From Gammaproteobacteria bacterium (GTDB lineage: Bacteria > Pseudomonadota > Gammaproteobacteria > Steroidobacterales > Steroidobacteraceae): a stretch of 64,000 nt of DNA. The position numbers and the translations under genes were made by a program. The stretch covers positions 1 to 64,000 of the forward strand of contig DAHXNE010000025.1 of NCBI GenBank assembly GCA_027366635.1. The letters are read 5' to 3'. The notes below the pieces were generated by a model that was not told the DNA's origin, did no database searches, and saw only the letters and a program-made list of their open reading frames with translations. Below, piece by piece: positions 17,300 to 26,398 of this stretch; the first letter of the stretch is position 1; every line of letters begins with the position of its first letter.

Positions 17300-18025
17300 A
17301 TGGAAGAAAACGTCGTCAAGCCGCTGAGTGACATTCCGGCGATCAATCGATTCCTCAGCTACTGCCGTATCCGCACTGTCGCCTCGAAGACCGTCGTGAT
17401 TCACGCCGGTGATCTGCCCGACGTTCTTTACTACATCATCAGCGGCTCGGTCGAGGTGATGATCGAGGACGAGGAAGGCAATGAGATGGTCCTGGCCTAC
17501 CTCAATCGGGGGCAGTTCTTCGGCGAGATGGGCCTGTTTTTCCAGGATGAGGCGATCCGCAGCGCTTGGGTGCGCACGCGCAACGCCTGTGAGCTGGCGG
17601 AGATGACCTACTCGCGGTTTCGCCAGATCGCCGCCGAGAGTCCGGGCCTGGTGTTCGAGCTGGCGACGCAGCTGGCGACGCGTCTCGATCGTACCAATCG
17701 AAAGCTCGGCGACCTCGCGTTCGTGGATGTTACCGGGCGCGTGGCGCACGCCATAAACAATCTGTGTGAGGAACCGGATGCCATGACGCACCCGGAGGGC
17801 ATGCAGATCAAAGTGAGCCGGCAGGAACTGTCCCGCCTGGTCGGCTGCTCGCGCGAGATGGCGGGCCGGGTTCTGAAGGTCCTGGAGGATCAGGGGCTGC
17901 TGCGCGCCACCGGCAAGACAATCGTCGTTTTCAACGCCCGGCCGAAGATGCGGACCCGACCGGTGGTCGTCCCGGTCAATGCATCGGGCAAGCCGGTGCG
18001 CCCGGGACAGCAACAGGAAGATTAG
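17300..18025 (+). CDS. crp: Crp/Vfr/Clp family global transcription regulator
   Basis: A 241-residue cyclic-nucleotide-dependent regulator. The N-terminal cNMP domain contains GEMGLF and RSAWVRTRNACELAEM, matching the ligand pocket of E. coli CRP. The dimer helix holds LDRTNRKLGDLAFVDVTGRVA, and the helix-turn-helix reads SRQELSRLVGCSREMAGRVLKVLEDQGLL. About 28 residues beyond KTIVVFNAR are extra and proline-rich. ATG 17300 has an AGGGGGAAG Shine-Dalgarno region. The ligand may be cAMP as in CRP and Vfr, or c-di-GMP as in Xanthomonas Clp; the sequence alone does not decide. Confidence 0.93.
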   Translation: MEENVVKPLSDIPAINRFLSYCRIRTVASKTVVIHAGDLPDVLYYIISGSVEVMIEDEEGNEMVLAYLNRGQFFGEMGLFFQDEAIRSAWVRTRNACELAEMTYSRFRQIAAESPGLVFELATQLATRLDRTNRKLGDLAFVDVTGRVAHAINNLCEEPDAMTHPEGMQIKVSRQELSRLVGCSREMAGRVLKVLEDQGLLRATGKTIVVFNARPKMRTRPVVVPVNASGKPVRPGQQQED

Positions 18026-18039
18026 GGCGCGCGCCTGAT

Positions 18040-18708
18040 TCAGGCACCGGCGATCTGTGCGCGCATCGCCCGCAGCGTCGCCGCGTAGTCGCCGCTGCCG
18101 AAGATGGCCGATCCGGCCACGAAGGTATCCGCGCCGGCCCGCGCGCAGGCCTGAATATTCTCGACCTTGATCCCGCCGTCCACTTCGAGACGTATGCTGC
18201 GGCCGCTGGCCTCGATTCGCCGGCGCACCGCTTCGAGCTTGCGCAGGGCCATGGGAATGAATCGCTGCCCGGCAAATCCCGGGTTGACTGACATGATCAG
18301 CACCAGGTCGAGCTTCTCAAGCGTGTAATCGAGCCAGTCGAGCGGCGTGCCGGGGTTGAGGGCCAGCCCCGGGCGGCATCCGTGTTCGCGGATCAGATCA
18401 ATGGTGCGATCGACGTGATCCACCGCCTCGGGATGAAATGTGATGAACCCGGCGCCCGCGCGGGCGAAATCCGGCACGATCCGCTCGACCGGGCGAATCA
18501 TCAAATGGACGTCGATCGGCACCTTCGTGCCGTGTTTGTGCAGTGCCTCGCACACGAGCGGGCCGATCGTCAGGTTCGGTACGTAGTGATTGTCCATCAC
18601 GTCGAAGTGGATCAGATCGGCGCCCGCGGCCACGACGGCATCGACCTCCTCTGCGAGCCGCGCGAAGTCGGCAGAGAGTATGGACGGGGCGATCCAGAGG
18701 TCGCTCAT
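18040..18708 (-). CDS. rpe: Ribulose-phosphate 3-epimerase
   Basis: Rpe interconverts ribulose-5-phosphate and xylulose-5-phosphate in the pentose phosphate pathway. The 222-residue TIM barrel shows [12 protein letters not shown] at the start, [43 protein letters not shown] and EVDGGI, which carry the metal and catalytic residues. It overlaps the end of purC by 4 bp and converges on crp. Confidence 0.97.
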   Translation of the reverse strand: MSDLWIAPSILSADFARLAEEVDAVVAAGADLIHFDVMDNHYVPNLTIGPLVCEALHKHGTKVPIDVHLMIRPVERIVPDFARAGAGFITFHPEAVDHVDRTIDLIREHGCRPGLALNPGTPLDWLDYTLEKLDLVLIMSVNPGFAGQRFIPMALRKLEAVRRRIEASGRSIRLEVDGGIKVENIQACARAGADTFVAGSAIFGSGDYAATLRAMRAQIAGA

Positions 18709-19604
18709 GTGGCCGGCCCCCCGCTCAGACGACGCAGCGCTTCGCCGTACTTCTCGTTGGTGCGTGCGATGATTTCAGGCGGGAGCTTCGGTCCCGGAGC
18801 CCGCTTGTTCCAGTCGAGCGTTTCGAGGTAATCACGCACGAACTGCTTGTCGAAGCTCGGCGGGCTCGTGCCCGGCTGGTAGGAATCCGCCGGCCAGAAT
18901 CTCGAGGAATCGGGCGTCAGCGCTTCGTCGATCAGCGTCAGCGTGCCGTGCTCGTCGAGACCGAATTCGAACTTGGTATCCGCGATGAGGATGCCGCGCC
19001 GCTCGGCATGCGCGGCGGCGAACGAGTAGAGCGCGATGGCGGTATCGCGCACCTTTGCGGCGAGCGCGGCGCCGATCAGCCGCTCGGTTTGCGCGAACGA
19101 GATGTTCTGATCGTGCTCGCCAGCGGCCGCTTTGGTCGCCGGCGTGAAAATCGGCTCAGGCAGTGCTCCGGCAAGGGCCAGGCCCGCAGGCAGCGTAATG
19201 CCGCAGACCTGTCCGGTTTTCTGGTAATCCTTCCATCCCGACCCGATGAGGTAGCCGCGGACCACGGCCTCGATCGGCAACGCCCGCAGCCGCTTGACGA
19301 TGACGGCGCGCTCGGCGAGCAGCGAGCGCTCCTCGGTGTCGGTGACCACGGTCGCGATTGCCCGGCCGGTGAGGTGATTCGGCACGATATGGGTCGTGCG
19401 CTCGAACCAGAACTGCGAGATACGGTTCAGAATTTGGCCCTTGCCGGGGATGGGGTCCGGCAGCACCACGTCGAATGCCGACAGGCGGTCAGTGGTGACG
19501 ATGAGCAGCGCATCCGCCCCCGCTGCGTAAATGTCCCGAACCTTGCCTTCGTGGATCTTCTCCAGATCGCGCAACGAGGTCCGGTAAACGGTTGTGGCAG
19601 CCAT
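18705..19604 (-). CDS. purC: SAICAR synthase PurC
   Basis: PurC joins aspartate to CAIR in purine synthesis. The 299-residue protein is of the longer type and shows HEGKVRDIY (ATP loop), [32 protein letters not shown] and DTKFEFG. ATG 19604 is chosen because TATAGT (19612-19617, complement) lies 7 nt upstream, pointing to a leaderless transcript. It overlaps rpe by 4 bp, forming a purC-rpe operon, divergent from djlA. Confidence 0.96.
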   Translation of the reverse strand: MAATTVYRTSLRDLEKIHEGKVRDIYAAGADALLIVTTDRLSAFDVVLPDPIPGKGQILNRISQFWFERTTHIVPNHLTGRAIATVVTDTEERSLLAERAVIVKRLRALPIEAVVRGYLIGSGWKDYQKTGQVCGITLPAGLALAGALPEPIFTPATKAAAGEHDQNISFAQTERLIGAALAAKVRDTAIALYSFAAAHAERRGILIADTKFEFGLDEHGTLTLIDEALTPDSSRFWPADSYQPGTSPPSFDKQFVRDYLETLDWNKRAPGPKLPPEIIARTNEKYGEALRRLSGGPAT

Positions 19605-19653
19605 GCTTGCTACTATAGCAGTGCATGCACGCCCTGCACGTCCGCCCTCGTCC

Positions 19654-20445
19654 ATGAAGTACACCGGCAAGGTCGCCGGCGGTCTGCTCGGCTTGGTGCT
19701 CGGCTTCGGTCCGATCGGGGCCGTGCTCGGGATTCTGATCGGGCATCAGTTCGATGCCTACGCCGAACAGCGCTCCGGCCGGGCGACGCACTCGGCCGCG
19801 ATCGGCGAACGATTCTTCCGCGCGACTTTCCGCGTCATGGGCTGTCTCGCCAAGGCGGACGGGCGCGTCTCCGAGCAGGAGATCGCCGCCGCGCGCGGGG
19901 TGATGACGCAGCTGCGACTGTCCCCCGCTCAGGTCCACTCGGCCATCGAGCACTTCACGGCAGGCAAGCAGCCGCAGTTCGATCTGCGCGCGGAGCTTGC
20001 CGAGCTCAATCGCGCCTGCCTCGGCCGCCCGCACCTGAAGCGCGTGTTCGTCGAGTTGCAGGTGCGCGCGGCGCTTGCCGGCAATGATCTTGACGGGCCC
20101 GTGCGGCCGATGCTCGCCGGCATCGCTGCGCGGCTCGGGCTGTCGGGACTCGAGTTCGCGCAGATCGAGGCTGCGCTGCGCATCCATGCACGCGGCTTCG
20201 GTCAGCCGCCCGATCGTGATACGGCGCAGGACCTCGAGCGCGCCTACAGCGTTCTTCGAGTGACACCGGGGGACAGCGATCGCGACATCGTCCGTGCCTA
20301 CCGCCGTCAGCTCAGCCGCAACCACCCCGACAAGCTCAAGGCCAACGGCCTGCCCGACTCCATGCTCGAGCATGCCAAGCAGCGGACTCAGCAGATCATT
20401 GAGGCCTTCGAGCTGATCCGGTCTCGGCGGGGGATCAAGCCGTGA
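19654..20445 (+). CDS. djlA: Membrane-anchored J-domain co-chaperone DjlA
   Basis: DjlA stimulates DnaK ATPase from the inner membrane and affects capsule and envelope stress signalling in E. coli. The 263-residue protein has one N-terminal transmembrane segment with a GxxxG-rich helix (about residues 8-30), a TerB-like helical domain (about 50-170) and a C-terminal J domain with HPD in NHPDKL and [10 protein letters not shown] before it. The purC-djlA intergenic region contains TATAGC, which could serve as -10 for a roughly 30-nt leader. Confidence 0.93.
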   Translation: MKYTGKVAGGLLGLVLGFGPIGAVLGILIGHQFDAYAEQRSGRATHSAAIGERFFRATFRVMGCLAKADGRVSEQEIAAARGVMTQLRLSPAQVHSAIEHFTAGKQPQFDLRAELAELNRACLGRPHLKRVFVELQVRAALAGNDLDGPVRPMLAGIAARLGLSGLEFAQIEAALRIHARGFGQPPDRDTAQDLERAYSVLRVTPGDSDRDIVRAYRRQLSRNHPDKLKANGLPDSMLEHAKQRTQQIIEAFELIRSRRGIKP

Positions 20446-20498
20446 ACGGTGCAGCGAAGTGGGCAGCGCGGCCTGCCCAGGCGTAATCTTCCCGTGTC

Positions 20499-21848
20499 AT
20501 GGGCGTAAAATTCTGGTCGTTTCTCGATGACTGGTTCTTCGGCAGCGCTGGGCGTGGTCCGGTGGACCGCGGCCCGTTCGTGCATGGGCTCAGCTACGTC
20601 TACGCGGTCGTGCGCGATCTGCTGACCCGTGGGGAGATCAATCTTCGGGCGATGAGCTTGGTGTATACGACCCTGCTGACGCTGATTCCCTTGGCGGCCT
20701 TCAGTTTCGCGATCCTCAAGCTGCTCGGCGCCGGCGGCGACCTCGCGCCGGTGGTCTACCAGTTCTTCAGCGCGCTCGGCCCGCAGGAAGCCCCCAAGCT
20801 GACATCACGCGTGGTGCTGTTCGCCAATCGGATTGGGGGCGGGCTGCTCGGCTCGGTGGGCCTGGCGCTGCTCGCCGTGACGCTGATCATCACGATCAAG
20901 AAAGTCGAGGACAGTTTCAATTTCCTTTGGCGCGTGCAAAAGCCGCGCAGCCTGGCCCGCCGTGTCACCGAGTATCTGACGCTGCTGGTCGCCGGCCCGA
21001 TCCTGCTGGTGATGTTCATCGGGCTGTCGCACCGCGCCATCGACAGCGCGTCTTTTCGCGATCTGAGTCACCTGCCGCTGCTCGATATCCTGACGACGGC
21101 GGGGATCAAGCTTGCGCCCTACGTGATGGTCATCGTGTTCTTCACCGGCCTCTATATTCTGGTGCCGAACACTCGGGTCCGGATGCGGCCGGCGCTGATC
21201 GGCGCGGTGGTCGCCGGGATATTGTGGGCGGCGGTCGGGCACATGTTCACGGCCTTCGTGGTGCACTCGCCGCGCTTGGCGATCGTCTACGCCGGATTCG
21301 CATTCATCGTGGCAGCCCTGCTGTGGACGTACTCCGGATGGCTCATCCTGCTCGCCGGTACGCTGCTTTCCTTCTATGTTCAGAACCCGGCCTATCTGCG
21401 CCTCGGGCTGCAGGCGCTGGAGCTCTCGGGCGCCGAGGTTGAGCAGCTCTCGGTGCGAGTGATGTACCTGGTGGGACGGGCATATCTTACGGGCGAGCGG
21501 CGTTGGCGAGTGAACACTCTGGCGGCCGAGCTCGGCCTGCCGTCCATTGCCGTGGCGGAAACACTCTCGCCCTTGGAGCGCTCCGGGATCCTGCTGGTGA
21601 CCGAAGAGGACGAGCTGGTGCCGGCGCGCGACCTGGGGCGCATCACGGTCGCGGAGGTATTGGAGGTGGCCCGCAACCGGCAGACAGGCGATTTCCATCC
21701 GCGCGTGGTGCCGATTGCCCCGGTGGACCGGCTGCTCGGGGCGATCGACGAAGCGCGTCGCAGCCGTTGCGGTGACCTTACGCTGCGCGATCTGGTTCAA
21801 GAGTCGCCCAGGGCGAACCTGGTGTTGGCGTCCGGCAACGCCCCGTGA
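20499..21848 (+). CDS. yihY: YihY/BrkB family inner-membrane protein
   Basis: A 449-residue YihY family protein (once mis-assigned as RNase BN) of unknown biochemical role. It has the N-terminal helix block with MSLVYTTLLTLIPLAAFSFAIL, five or six transmembrane helices to about residue 305, the conserved YILVPNTRVRMRPALIGAVVAGILW segment, and a cytosolic C-terminal region resembling a winged helix (NTLAAELGLPSIAVAETLSPLERSGIL). The ATG follows a weak TAATCT box by 9 nt. Confidence 0.9.
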   Translation: MGVKFWSFLDDWFFGSAGRGPVDRGPFVHGLSYVYAVVRDLLTRGEINLRAMSLVYTTLLTLIPLAAFSFAILKLLGAGGDLAPVVYQFFSALGPQEAPKLTSRVVLFANRIGGGLLGSVGLALLAVTLIITIKKVEDSFNFLWRVQKPRSLARRVTEYLTLLVAGPILLVMFIGLSHRAIDSASFRDLSHLPLLDILTTAGIKLAPYVMVIVFFTGLYILVPNTRVRMRPALIGAVVAGILWAAVGHMFTAFVVHSPRLAIVYAGFAFIVAALLWTYSGWLILLAGTLLSFYVQNPAYLRLGLQALELSGAEVEQLSVRVMYLVGRAYLTGERRWRVNTLAAELGLPSIAVAETLSPLERSGILLVTEEDELVPARDLGRITVAEVLEVARNRQTGDFHPRVVPIAPVDRLLGAIDEARRSRCGDLTLRDLVQESPRANLVLASGNAP

Positions 21849-21858
21849 GAGGCGACGC

Positions 21859-22542
21859 CTAGATCGTCTCCGTGCCTGCTTCGGTACCGACGAGGAGCAG
21901 GTCCGCCGGCCGCAGCGCAAACAGCCCCACGGTGACCACGCCCGTGATGGCATCGAGCTGTTGCTCGAGCGTCGGGGGGTCGCTGATCGTCAGTCCGTGA
22001 ACGTCGATGATCTGATTGCCGTTATCGGTCACGAAGCCGCGGCGCCACACCGCGCGGCCACCCCGCGTCTCGATCGCGCGCGTTACCAGCGCGCGGGCCA
22101 TCGGAATGACCTCGATCGGCAGAGGGAACGCGCCCAGAGTGCCGGCCAGCTTGCTGTCGTCGATGATGCACACGAAGCGCTCGGCGGCGGCCGCAACGAT
22201 CTTTTCGCGCGTCAGCGCGCCGCCACCGCCCTTGATCAAGTGCCGGGCTCGGCTGGCCTGGTCGGCACCGTCGATGTACAGATGCAGTGTGCCGACCTCG
22301 TTGAGGTCGAGCACCTCGATGCCGGCGGCACGCAGCAGGGTACTGGTCGCCTCGGAGCTGGACACGGCCGCCCGGATCAACCCCGGCCGCGCAGCGAGCG
22401 CCTCGATGAAATACCGCACTGTCGAGCCGGTTCCCACGCCGAGCACGTTGCCCGACTCGACATAGCGCAGTGCGGCCTGCGCGCAGCGCCGCTTCTTGGC
22501 GTGGACCTCGTCGCGAGTCGAACCGGTTGTGGACTGTGGCAC
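21859..22542 (-). CDS. rpiA: Ribose-5-phosphate isomerase A
   Basis: RpiA interconverts ribose-5-phosphate and ribulose-5-phosphate. The 227-residue protein contains GVGTGSTV (phosphate loop), [22 protein letters not shown] and VVTVGLFA, the standard active-site blocks. GTG 22542 is chosen because GGGGA lies just before it. Reading from 22611 would run the gene through the terminator of the upstream tiny gene. It shares the neighbourhood of fau, 6S and zapA with E. coli. Confidence 0.95.
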   Translation of the reverse strand: MPQSTTGSTRDEVHAKKRRCAQAALRYVESGNVLGVGTGSTVRYFIEALAARPGLIRAAVSSSEATSTLLRAAGIEVLDLNEVGTLHLYIDGADQASRARHLIKGGGGALTREKIVAAAAERFVCIIDDSKLAGTLGAFPLPIEVIPMARALVTRAIETRGGRAVWRRGFVTDNGNQIIDVHGLTISDPPTLEQQLDAITGVVTVGLFALRPADLLLVGTEAGTETI

Positions 22543-22559
22543 GGATTTCCCCGGGGCTG

Positions 22560-22588
22560 AAAATGAATGTGCCCGCTTGCGCGGGCAC
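22560..22588 (-). terminator. Terminator of the Lys/Ala peptide transcript
   Basis: On the minus strand a perfect 8-bp stem GTGCCCGC/GCGGGCAC with a GCAA tetraloop (22569-22588) is followed by ATTCATTTT. It separates the tiny gene from rpiA. Confidence 0.75.
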
Positions 22589-22612
22589 GAGGGCATCGAA
22601 CTTTGCTTCACC

Positions 22613-22636
22613 CGGCGGCCGCCGAAGCGGCCGCCG
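22613..22636 (-). other. C(UUCG)G hairpin in the 3' UTR of the tiny gene
   Basis: A perfect 10-bp stem CGGCGGCCGC/GCGGCCGCCG encloses TTCG on the minus strand, a very stable RNA hairpin. It lies 11 nt after the stop codon of the Lys/Ala peptide and 24 nt before the terminator stem. Confidence 0.7.
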
Positions 22637-22647
22637 AGCGAAAGGCC

Positions 22648-22701
22648 TCACTTCTTCTTCGCAGCTTTCTTTTTCGCGGCCTTCTTCTTTGCCTTCGCCA
22701 T
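22648..22701 (-). CDS. Tiny Lys/Ala-rich basic peptide (17 aa)
   Basis: The 17-residue product MAKAKKKAAKKKAAKKK is 11 Lys, 5 Ala and the initiator Met. It resembles a fragment of the histone H1-like or AlgP-type KA-repeat tails that bind nucleic acid. GGAG lies 8 nt before the ATG, a promoter is at 22738-22765 and a terminator at 22560-22588, so it forms an independent unit of about 170 nt. Very short basic peptides of this kind may act on nucleoid or ribosome; the function here is unknown. The transcript could alternatively act as a small RNA with incidental coding. Confidence 0.6.
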   Translation of the reverse strand: MAKAKKKAAKKKAAKKK

Positions 22702-22737
22702 GTTGGCTCTCCAATTGTCGGGTTAGTCCGAGGGCCG

Positions 22738-22765
22738 AGTATATACATGCGAGGCAAAAATACAA
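22738..22765 (-). promoter_or_regulatory. Promoter of the Lys/Ala peptide gene
   Basis: Minus-strand TTGTAT (22760-22765) and TATACT (22738-22743) are spaced by 16 bp. Transcription from about 22731 gives a 30-nt leader. The rest of 22766-22935 holds nothing I can name. Confidence 0.6.
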
Positions 22766-22935
22766 GCAAGTCTTGGGAGGATGTGGTAACGGCATCGAGA
22801 GGCGCGGGGACCGCGAATCGTACCGGCGTTCATCCATCGGCGGGTCTGGTCCGGTCATCGTATCCGCCCGCGAGTCGCGTTGCTTCGCGACTCGCGCCGA
22901 TACCTGCTCGCCCGCATGCAGCCGCGCTCGCGTCG

Positions 22936-23559
22936 TCACGGCGCGTAGCGGATGCGGGTGCAACGGATGACCCCGCGTTCGGTTATCACCATGTCGAGCG
23001 GTACGTCGTGGGCGGCGCGAGCGATGTATTCGCGCCGCTGTAGCGCATAGGCGAGCCCGACGAGCAGGGGTCTGGACTCGATGGGGCATGTACGGCAAAA
23101 CGCCAGTGCACGGTCGTAGTAGCCCCCGCCCATGCCGAGCCGAGTGCCGCGGCGGTCGAAGCCGACGAGGGGCAGGAAGATGATGTGCAACCTGCGCGCA
23201 TCAGACAGCGCCGGCCCGTGCGGCTCGGCGATACCGAATCGATTGCGGTCCATGCGCGCGCTGATCGGCACGAACAGCATGGATCGTGCCAACCCGTGGG
23301 CTGCGATGCGCGGCAGGTAGACGTGGCAGCCGCGCCGGCGCGCCACCGCGATCAACTCGGTCGTATCGAGTTCTTCGGGGAGGGCCGCGTACAGCCCGAT
23401 GCGCCATCCTCGGCGCAACCGCAGTAGGCGTGTGGCGTTGCGGGCAACGAGGCGCGCGGCGCGCGCGCGTTGCGGATCGGGAACGCTGCGGCGAAGCTGG
23501 CGAAGCACGGTCCGCAAGGGCTCGCGGCCGTGCTCCGAAGTGAAATCAGGGAGCGTCAC
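22936..23559 (-). CDS. fau: 5-formyltetrahydrofolate cyclo-ligase
   Basis: The enzyme converts 5-formyl-THF to 5,10-methenyl-THF using ATP, recycling a folate inhibitor that glycine-cleavage and serine metabolism can generate. The 207-residue protein has GLYAALPEELDT, FLPLVGFDRRGTRLGMGGGYYDR (the family signature) and LVGLAYALQ. GTG 23559 begins VTLPDF and overlaps the 3' end of the 6S RNA by 9 nt; frames further upstream lie inside 6S. The 6S-fau pairing is conserved from E. coli. Confidence 0.92.
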   Translation of the reverse strand: MTLPDFTSEHGREPLRTVLRQLRRSVPDPQRARAARLVARNATRLLRLRRGWRIGLYAALPEELDTTELIAVARRRGCHVYLPRIAAHGLARSMLFVPISARMDRNRFGIAEPHGPALSDARRLHIIFLPLVGFDRRGTRLGMGGGYYDRALAFCRTCPIESRPLLVGLAYALQRREYIARAAHDVPLDMVITERGVIRCTRIRYAP

Positions 23560-23745
23560 CCGCCTGTGCCGGTGCGGGCCGTTGCTCTCGAACCGGAGCA
23601 ACAGGTGGGACGAGCTGCGGTAGGTAAGGCTTTCCGCTCGGGGCGGACCTGCACAATTCTGCCGACAAGCCCACAAGTCCCATGGGTGTTTCAATTAGGG
23701 TCCGAGGTAACCCGACCCGCGTATCGAGCACCGCAGGCGACGCTC
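23551..23745 (-). ncRNA. ssrS: 6S RNA
   Basis: 6S RNA mimics an open promoter and holds sigma-70 RNA polymerase in stationary phase. The region lies between zapA and fau, its standard place. On the minus strand the ends pair over three blocks: GAGCGTC with GACGCTC, GCCTG with CAGGC and CGGTGC with GCACCG. The interior shows ACCCTAATTG on one side and GTCCGCCCCGAG then AAGCCTTACC on the other, close to the E. coli GUCCGUCCGAGAAGCCUUA. A GTTGCTC/GAGCAAC hairpin sits near the 3' side. Length is about 195 nt; the exact ends are approximate. Confidence 0.85.
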
Positions 23746-23791
23746 GACTCACTCTACACCAAACCCGGGCGGGGCGCAGTGTCGCGGCGAC

Positions 23792-24106
23792 TCACAATTC
23801 GAGCGGCTGGGTGTGTCCGAGCGCGCTCTCGAGGCGCTCGCGCAGTGCGCGCACCTTCTCCCCGGCCTCGACCGCGACTCTGCTGCCGCGCGTGCGCAGC
23901 TGCAGCAGCTCATTGGCCATATTGAGCGCGACCATGACCGCAACCCGATCGAGTCCGACCACTTTGCCGCTGTCGCGCACTTCGCGCATGCGCGTATTGA
24001 GGTACTCGGCCGCATCGAGCAGCGCCGGCCGCTCATCGTGGGGGCAGGCGACCATGTAATCGCGGTCGAGGATGCGTACGCTGACGCGGGCCGGATCCTG
24101 ACTCAT
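23792..24106 (-). CDS. zapA: Cell division protein ZapA
   Basis: ZapA bundles FtsZ filaments at the division ring. The 104-residue protein has the globular head (VSVRILDRDYMVACPHDERPALLDAAEYLN) and the long C-terminal coiled coil. It starts within the stop codon of the zapB-like gene (4-bp overlap) and lies just upstream of 6S RNA. Confidence 0.94.
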   Translation of the reverse strand: MSQDPARVSVRILDRDYMVACPHDERPALLDAAEYLNTRMREVRDSGKVVGLDRVAVMVALNMANELLQLRTRGSRVAVEAGEKVRALRERLESALGHTQPLEL

Positions 24107-24333
24107 GCACTGTGCTCCAGGGCCTTCAACCGTCCGATCATAGCTTCGACGCGCACACGCGCCTGCTCGTTCTTCTGCAGCAGCGCGGCACGTTCGTTGG
24201 CGAGCGACTCATGGCGCTGCTTGAGCGCGCGGTTCTCATCATGCAGGCTTTCCAGGACCCCGAGCAGTTCCTCGACCCGCCGCGTCAGGCGGGCGAGCTC
24301 GGCATCGAGCGACGAGGGTGCGGGGGCGGCCAT
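24103..24333 (-). CDS. TIGR02449/ZapB-like coiled-coil protein
   Basis: A 76-residue protein, almost entirely a coiled coil (heptads from LDAELARLTRRVEELL to the end). It is found just upstream of zapA in many gammaproteobacteria and is probably a division-ring partner by position (inference). The ATG is preceded by TATAGT (24343-24348, complement) at 9 nt with no Shine-Dalgarno sequence. It overlaps zapA by 4 bp and is divergent from the ygfB-like gene. Confidence 0.85.
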   Translation of the reverse strand: MAAPAPSSLDAELARLTRRVEELLGVLESLHDENRALKQRHESLANERAALLQKNEQARVRVEAMIGRLKALEHSA

Positions 24334-24443
24334 GCTGGCGCGACTATAGAGCGGCGCTCTTGGCGAGGTCAATCTGCGCCGATCGCGGGTGTCCGGCGGC
24401 CAGGCGCATCCCTCGGCATGCACATGCTGCATAATGGCGGGCA

Positions 24444-25010
24444 ATGCTCCCAGGAAACTACGCGGAGATTCAAAGTGCCCTCACCGAGGAGCACTCGCTG
24501 GCGGACGCGGCCGAAGCGCACGGCACGCTCACCGGCTCGCTGTGCTCGGTGTCCGACTACCGATTCGAGTACTGGTTGTGCGACATCCTGCCGGAGGGCA
24601 AGGCCCGTGCGAGCGGCGCCGCGCTTCTGCGCGACCTGTATCGGAGCACCTCGGATGCGCTGTTCGCCCCGGACATGGGCTTCCAGCCGCTGCTGCCGGA
24701 GGATGGTCAGTCGATCATCGAGCGTGCCGCCGCGCTCGGCCGGTGGTGCCATGGATTCCTGTACGGGCTGGGTCTGGGCGCGCTGCGTGACGCGCAGCGC
24801 ATGCCCGACGCGCTGAGCGAAATCGTCGAGGACATTACCGAAATCGGACGCGCGGTGGTCGACACGGGCCAGAGCGAAGAGTCTAACGAGGCGGCTTATG
24901 CCGAGCTCGTGGAGTTCCTGCGCGTCAGCGTCCAGGTGGTGTTCGAGGAGCTGGCGCCGTTGCGCGAGACCTCGGCTTCATCCCTCTCATCCGGAGCGTC
25001 ATTCCATTGA
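24444..25010 (+). CDS. ygfB: UPF0149 (YgfB/YecA-like) family protein
   Basis: A 188-residue all-helical protein with AEAHGTLTGSLC, WCHGFLYGLGL and a C-terminal YAELVEFLRVSVQ block typical of UPF0149. In Pseudomonas aeruginosa YgfB affects a regulator of ampDh3 expression; the general function is unsettled. CATAAT (24430-24435) lies 8 nt before the ATG with no Shine-Dalgarno sequence. The stop overlaps the TTG start of pepP (TTGA), opening the pepP-ubiH-ubiI operon. Confidence 0.9.
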   Translation: MLPGNYAEIQSALTEEHSLADAAEAHGTLTGSLCSVSDYRFEYWLCDILPEGKARASGAALLRDLYRSTSDALFAPDMGFQPLLPEDGQSIIERAAALGRWCHGFLYGLGLGALRDAQRMPDALSEIVEDITEIGRAVVDTGQSEESNEAAYAELVEFLRVSVQVVFEELAPLRETSASSLSSGASFH

Positions 25011-26398
25011 AATCCGTCACGGCCGCAGAAGAGTTCAGCCGCCGCCGCAGTGCGCTGATGCGCCTGATGGGGCGCGATGCCATCGCCATCGTTCCCTGCG
25101 CGCCGGTGAGCAGGCGCAATAATGATGTCGATTACCCCTATCGCCAGGATAGCGATTTTCACTATCTGACCGGATTCGGGGAACCGGAATCGGTGGCGGT
25201 GTTGATCCCGGGACGTGAGCAGGCCGAGTACATCCTGTTCGTGCGCGAGCGCGATCCGGCCCGGGAGACCTGGGATGGACGGCGCGCCGGCCCGGCCGGT
25301 GCGCGGCGCGTTTATGGCGCCGACGATGCTTTCCCGATCACCGATATCGACCAGATCCTGCCGGGGCTGATGGAGAACCGCGCCAAAGTCTTCTACGCCA
25401 TGGGCATGTATCCGCAATTCGATCAGCGGTTGGTCGGCTGGGTGAACGGCTTGCGCACGCAGGCGCGTAATGGCGGCCATCCTCCCCAGGAAATCGTGGC
25501 ACTCGACCAGGTACTGCACGAGTTGCGGCTGATCAAGTCGCGTACCGAGCTCGAGTTGATGCGCGCGGCGGCGCGCATCGGTTCGCTGGCCCACGTGCGC
25601 GCCATGCGCGCCTGCCGTCCCGGCCGCATGGAATACGAGCTGATGGCCGAGATCGTGCACGAGTTCCGGCGGCACGGCGCCGACACGTCGTATCAGCCGA
25701 TCGTCGGCGGGGGCGCCAACAGCTGCATCCTGCATTACATCGAGAACAACGAGGTCCTGCGTGCGGGCGATGTCGTGCTGATCGATGCCGGCTGCGAGTA
25801 CGATTGTTACGCCTCGGACATCACGCGTACCTTCCCGGTCGGCGGGCGCTTCACGCCCGAGCAGCGGGCCGTATATGACGTGGTGCTCGAAGCGAATCTT
25901 GCGGCGATCGCCAAGGTGCGGCCGGGCAATCACTGGAACGAGCCGCACGAGGCGGCCGTCCGCGTGATTACCCAGGGACTGGTACGGCTGGGGTTGCTCA
26001 AAGGCCGGCCGGCGAAGCTCGAGCGCGATGGGGCTTACCGACGGTTCTTCATGCACCGCACCGGCCATTGGCTCGGCATGGATGTGCACGATGTGGGCGA
26101 TTACAAGACGGGCGAGGCTTGGCGCGTGCTCGAGCCTGGCATGGTCCTGACGGTTGAGCCCGGTATTTACATTCCCCGGGGGGCGCGCGGGGTTCCGAAG
26201 CGCCTGCAAGGCATCGGGGTGCGAATCGAGGACGATGTTGCGGTGACCCGCGCCGGGGCCGAGGTTCTCAGTGACGGCGCACCGAAGGATCCGGATCAGA
26301 TCGAGACGCTCATGGCCGAGCCGCATGCCGAGGCGCCGCCGGCGCCGCACCGGCGGCTATCCCGGACCGCACGGCGGGGAACGCGTGCCTCCCACTGA
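25007..26398 (+). CDS. pepP: Xaa-Pro aminopeptidase PepP
   Basis: PepP removes N-terminal residues preceding proline in the cytosol. The 463-residue protein has the N-terminal domain with NNDVDYPYRQDSDFHYLTGF and the pita-bread metallopeptidase domain with LIDAGCEYDCYASDITRTFPV (two Asp ligands), HRTGHWLGMDVHD (His), TVEPGIYI (Glu) and GVRIEDD (Glu). It starts with TTG coupled to the ygfB stop. A charged tail of about 30 residues follows the catalytic domain and partly overlaps the ubiH start. Confidence 0.95.
   Translation: MKSVTAAEEFSRRRSALMRLMGRDAIAIVPCAPVSRRNNDVDYPYRQDSDFHYLTGFGEPESVAVLIPGREQAEYILFVRERDPARETWDGRRAGPAGARRVYGADDAFPITDIDQILPGLMENRAKVFYAMGMYPQFDQRLVGWVNGLRTQARNGGHPPQEIVALDQVLHELRLIKSRTELELMRAAARIGSLAHVRAMRACRPGRMEYELMAEIVHEFRRHGADTSYQPIVGGGANSCILHYIENNEVLRAGDVVLIDAGCEYDCYASDITRTFPVGGRFTPEQRAVYDVVLEANLAAIAKVRPGNHWNEPHEAAVRVITQGLVRLGLLKGRPAKLERDGAYRRFFMHRTGHWLGMDVHDVGDYKTGEAWRVLEPGMVLTVEPGIYIPRGARGVPKRLQGIGVRIEDDVAVTRAGAEVLSDGAPKDPDQIETLMAEPHAEAPPAPHRRLSRTARRGTRASH

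Noticed and set aside
23546-23752. A 68-codon frame between zapA and fau
   Set aside because: It coincides with the 6S RNA, whose structure explains the conservation.
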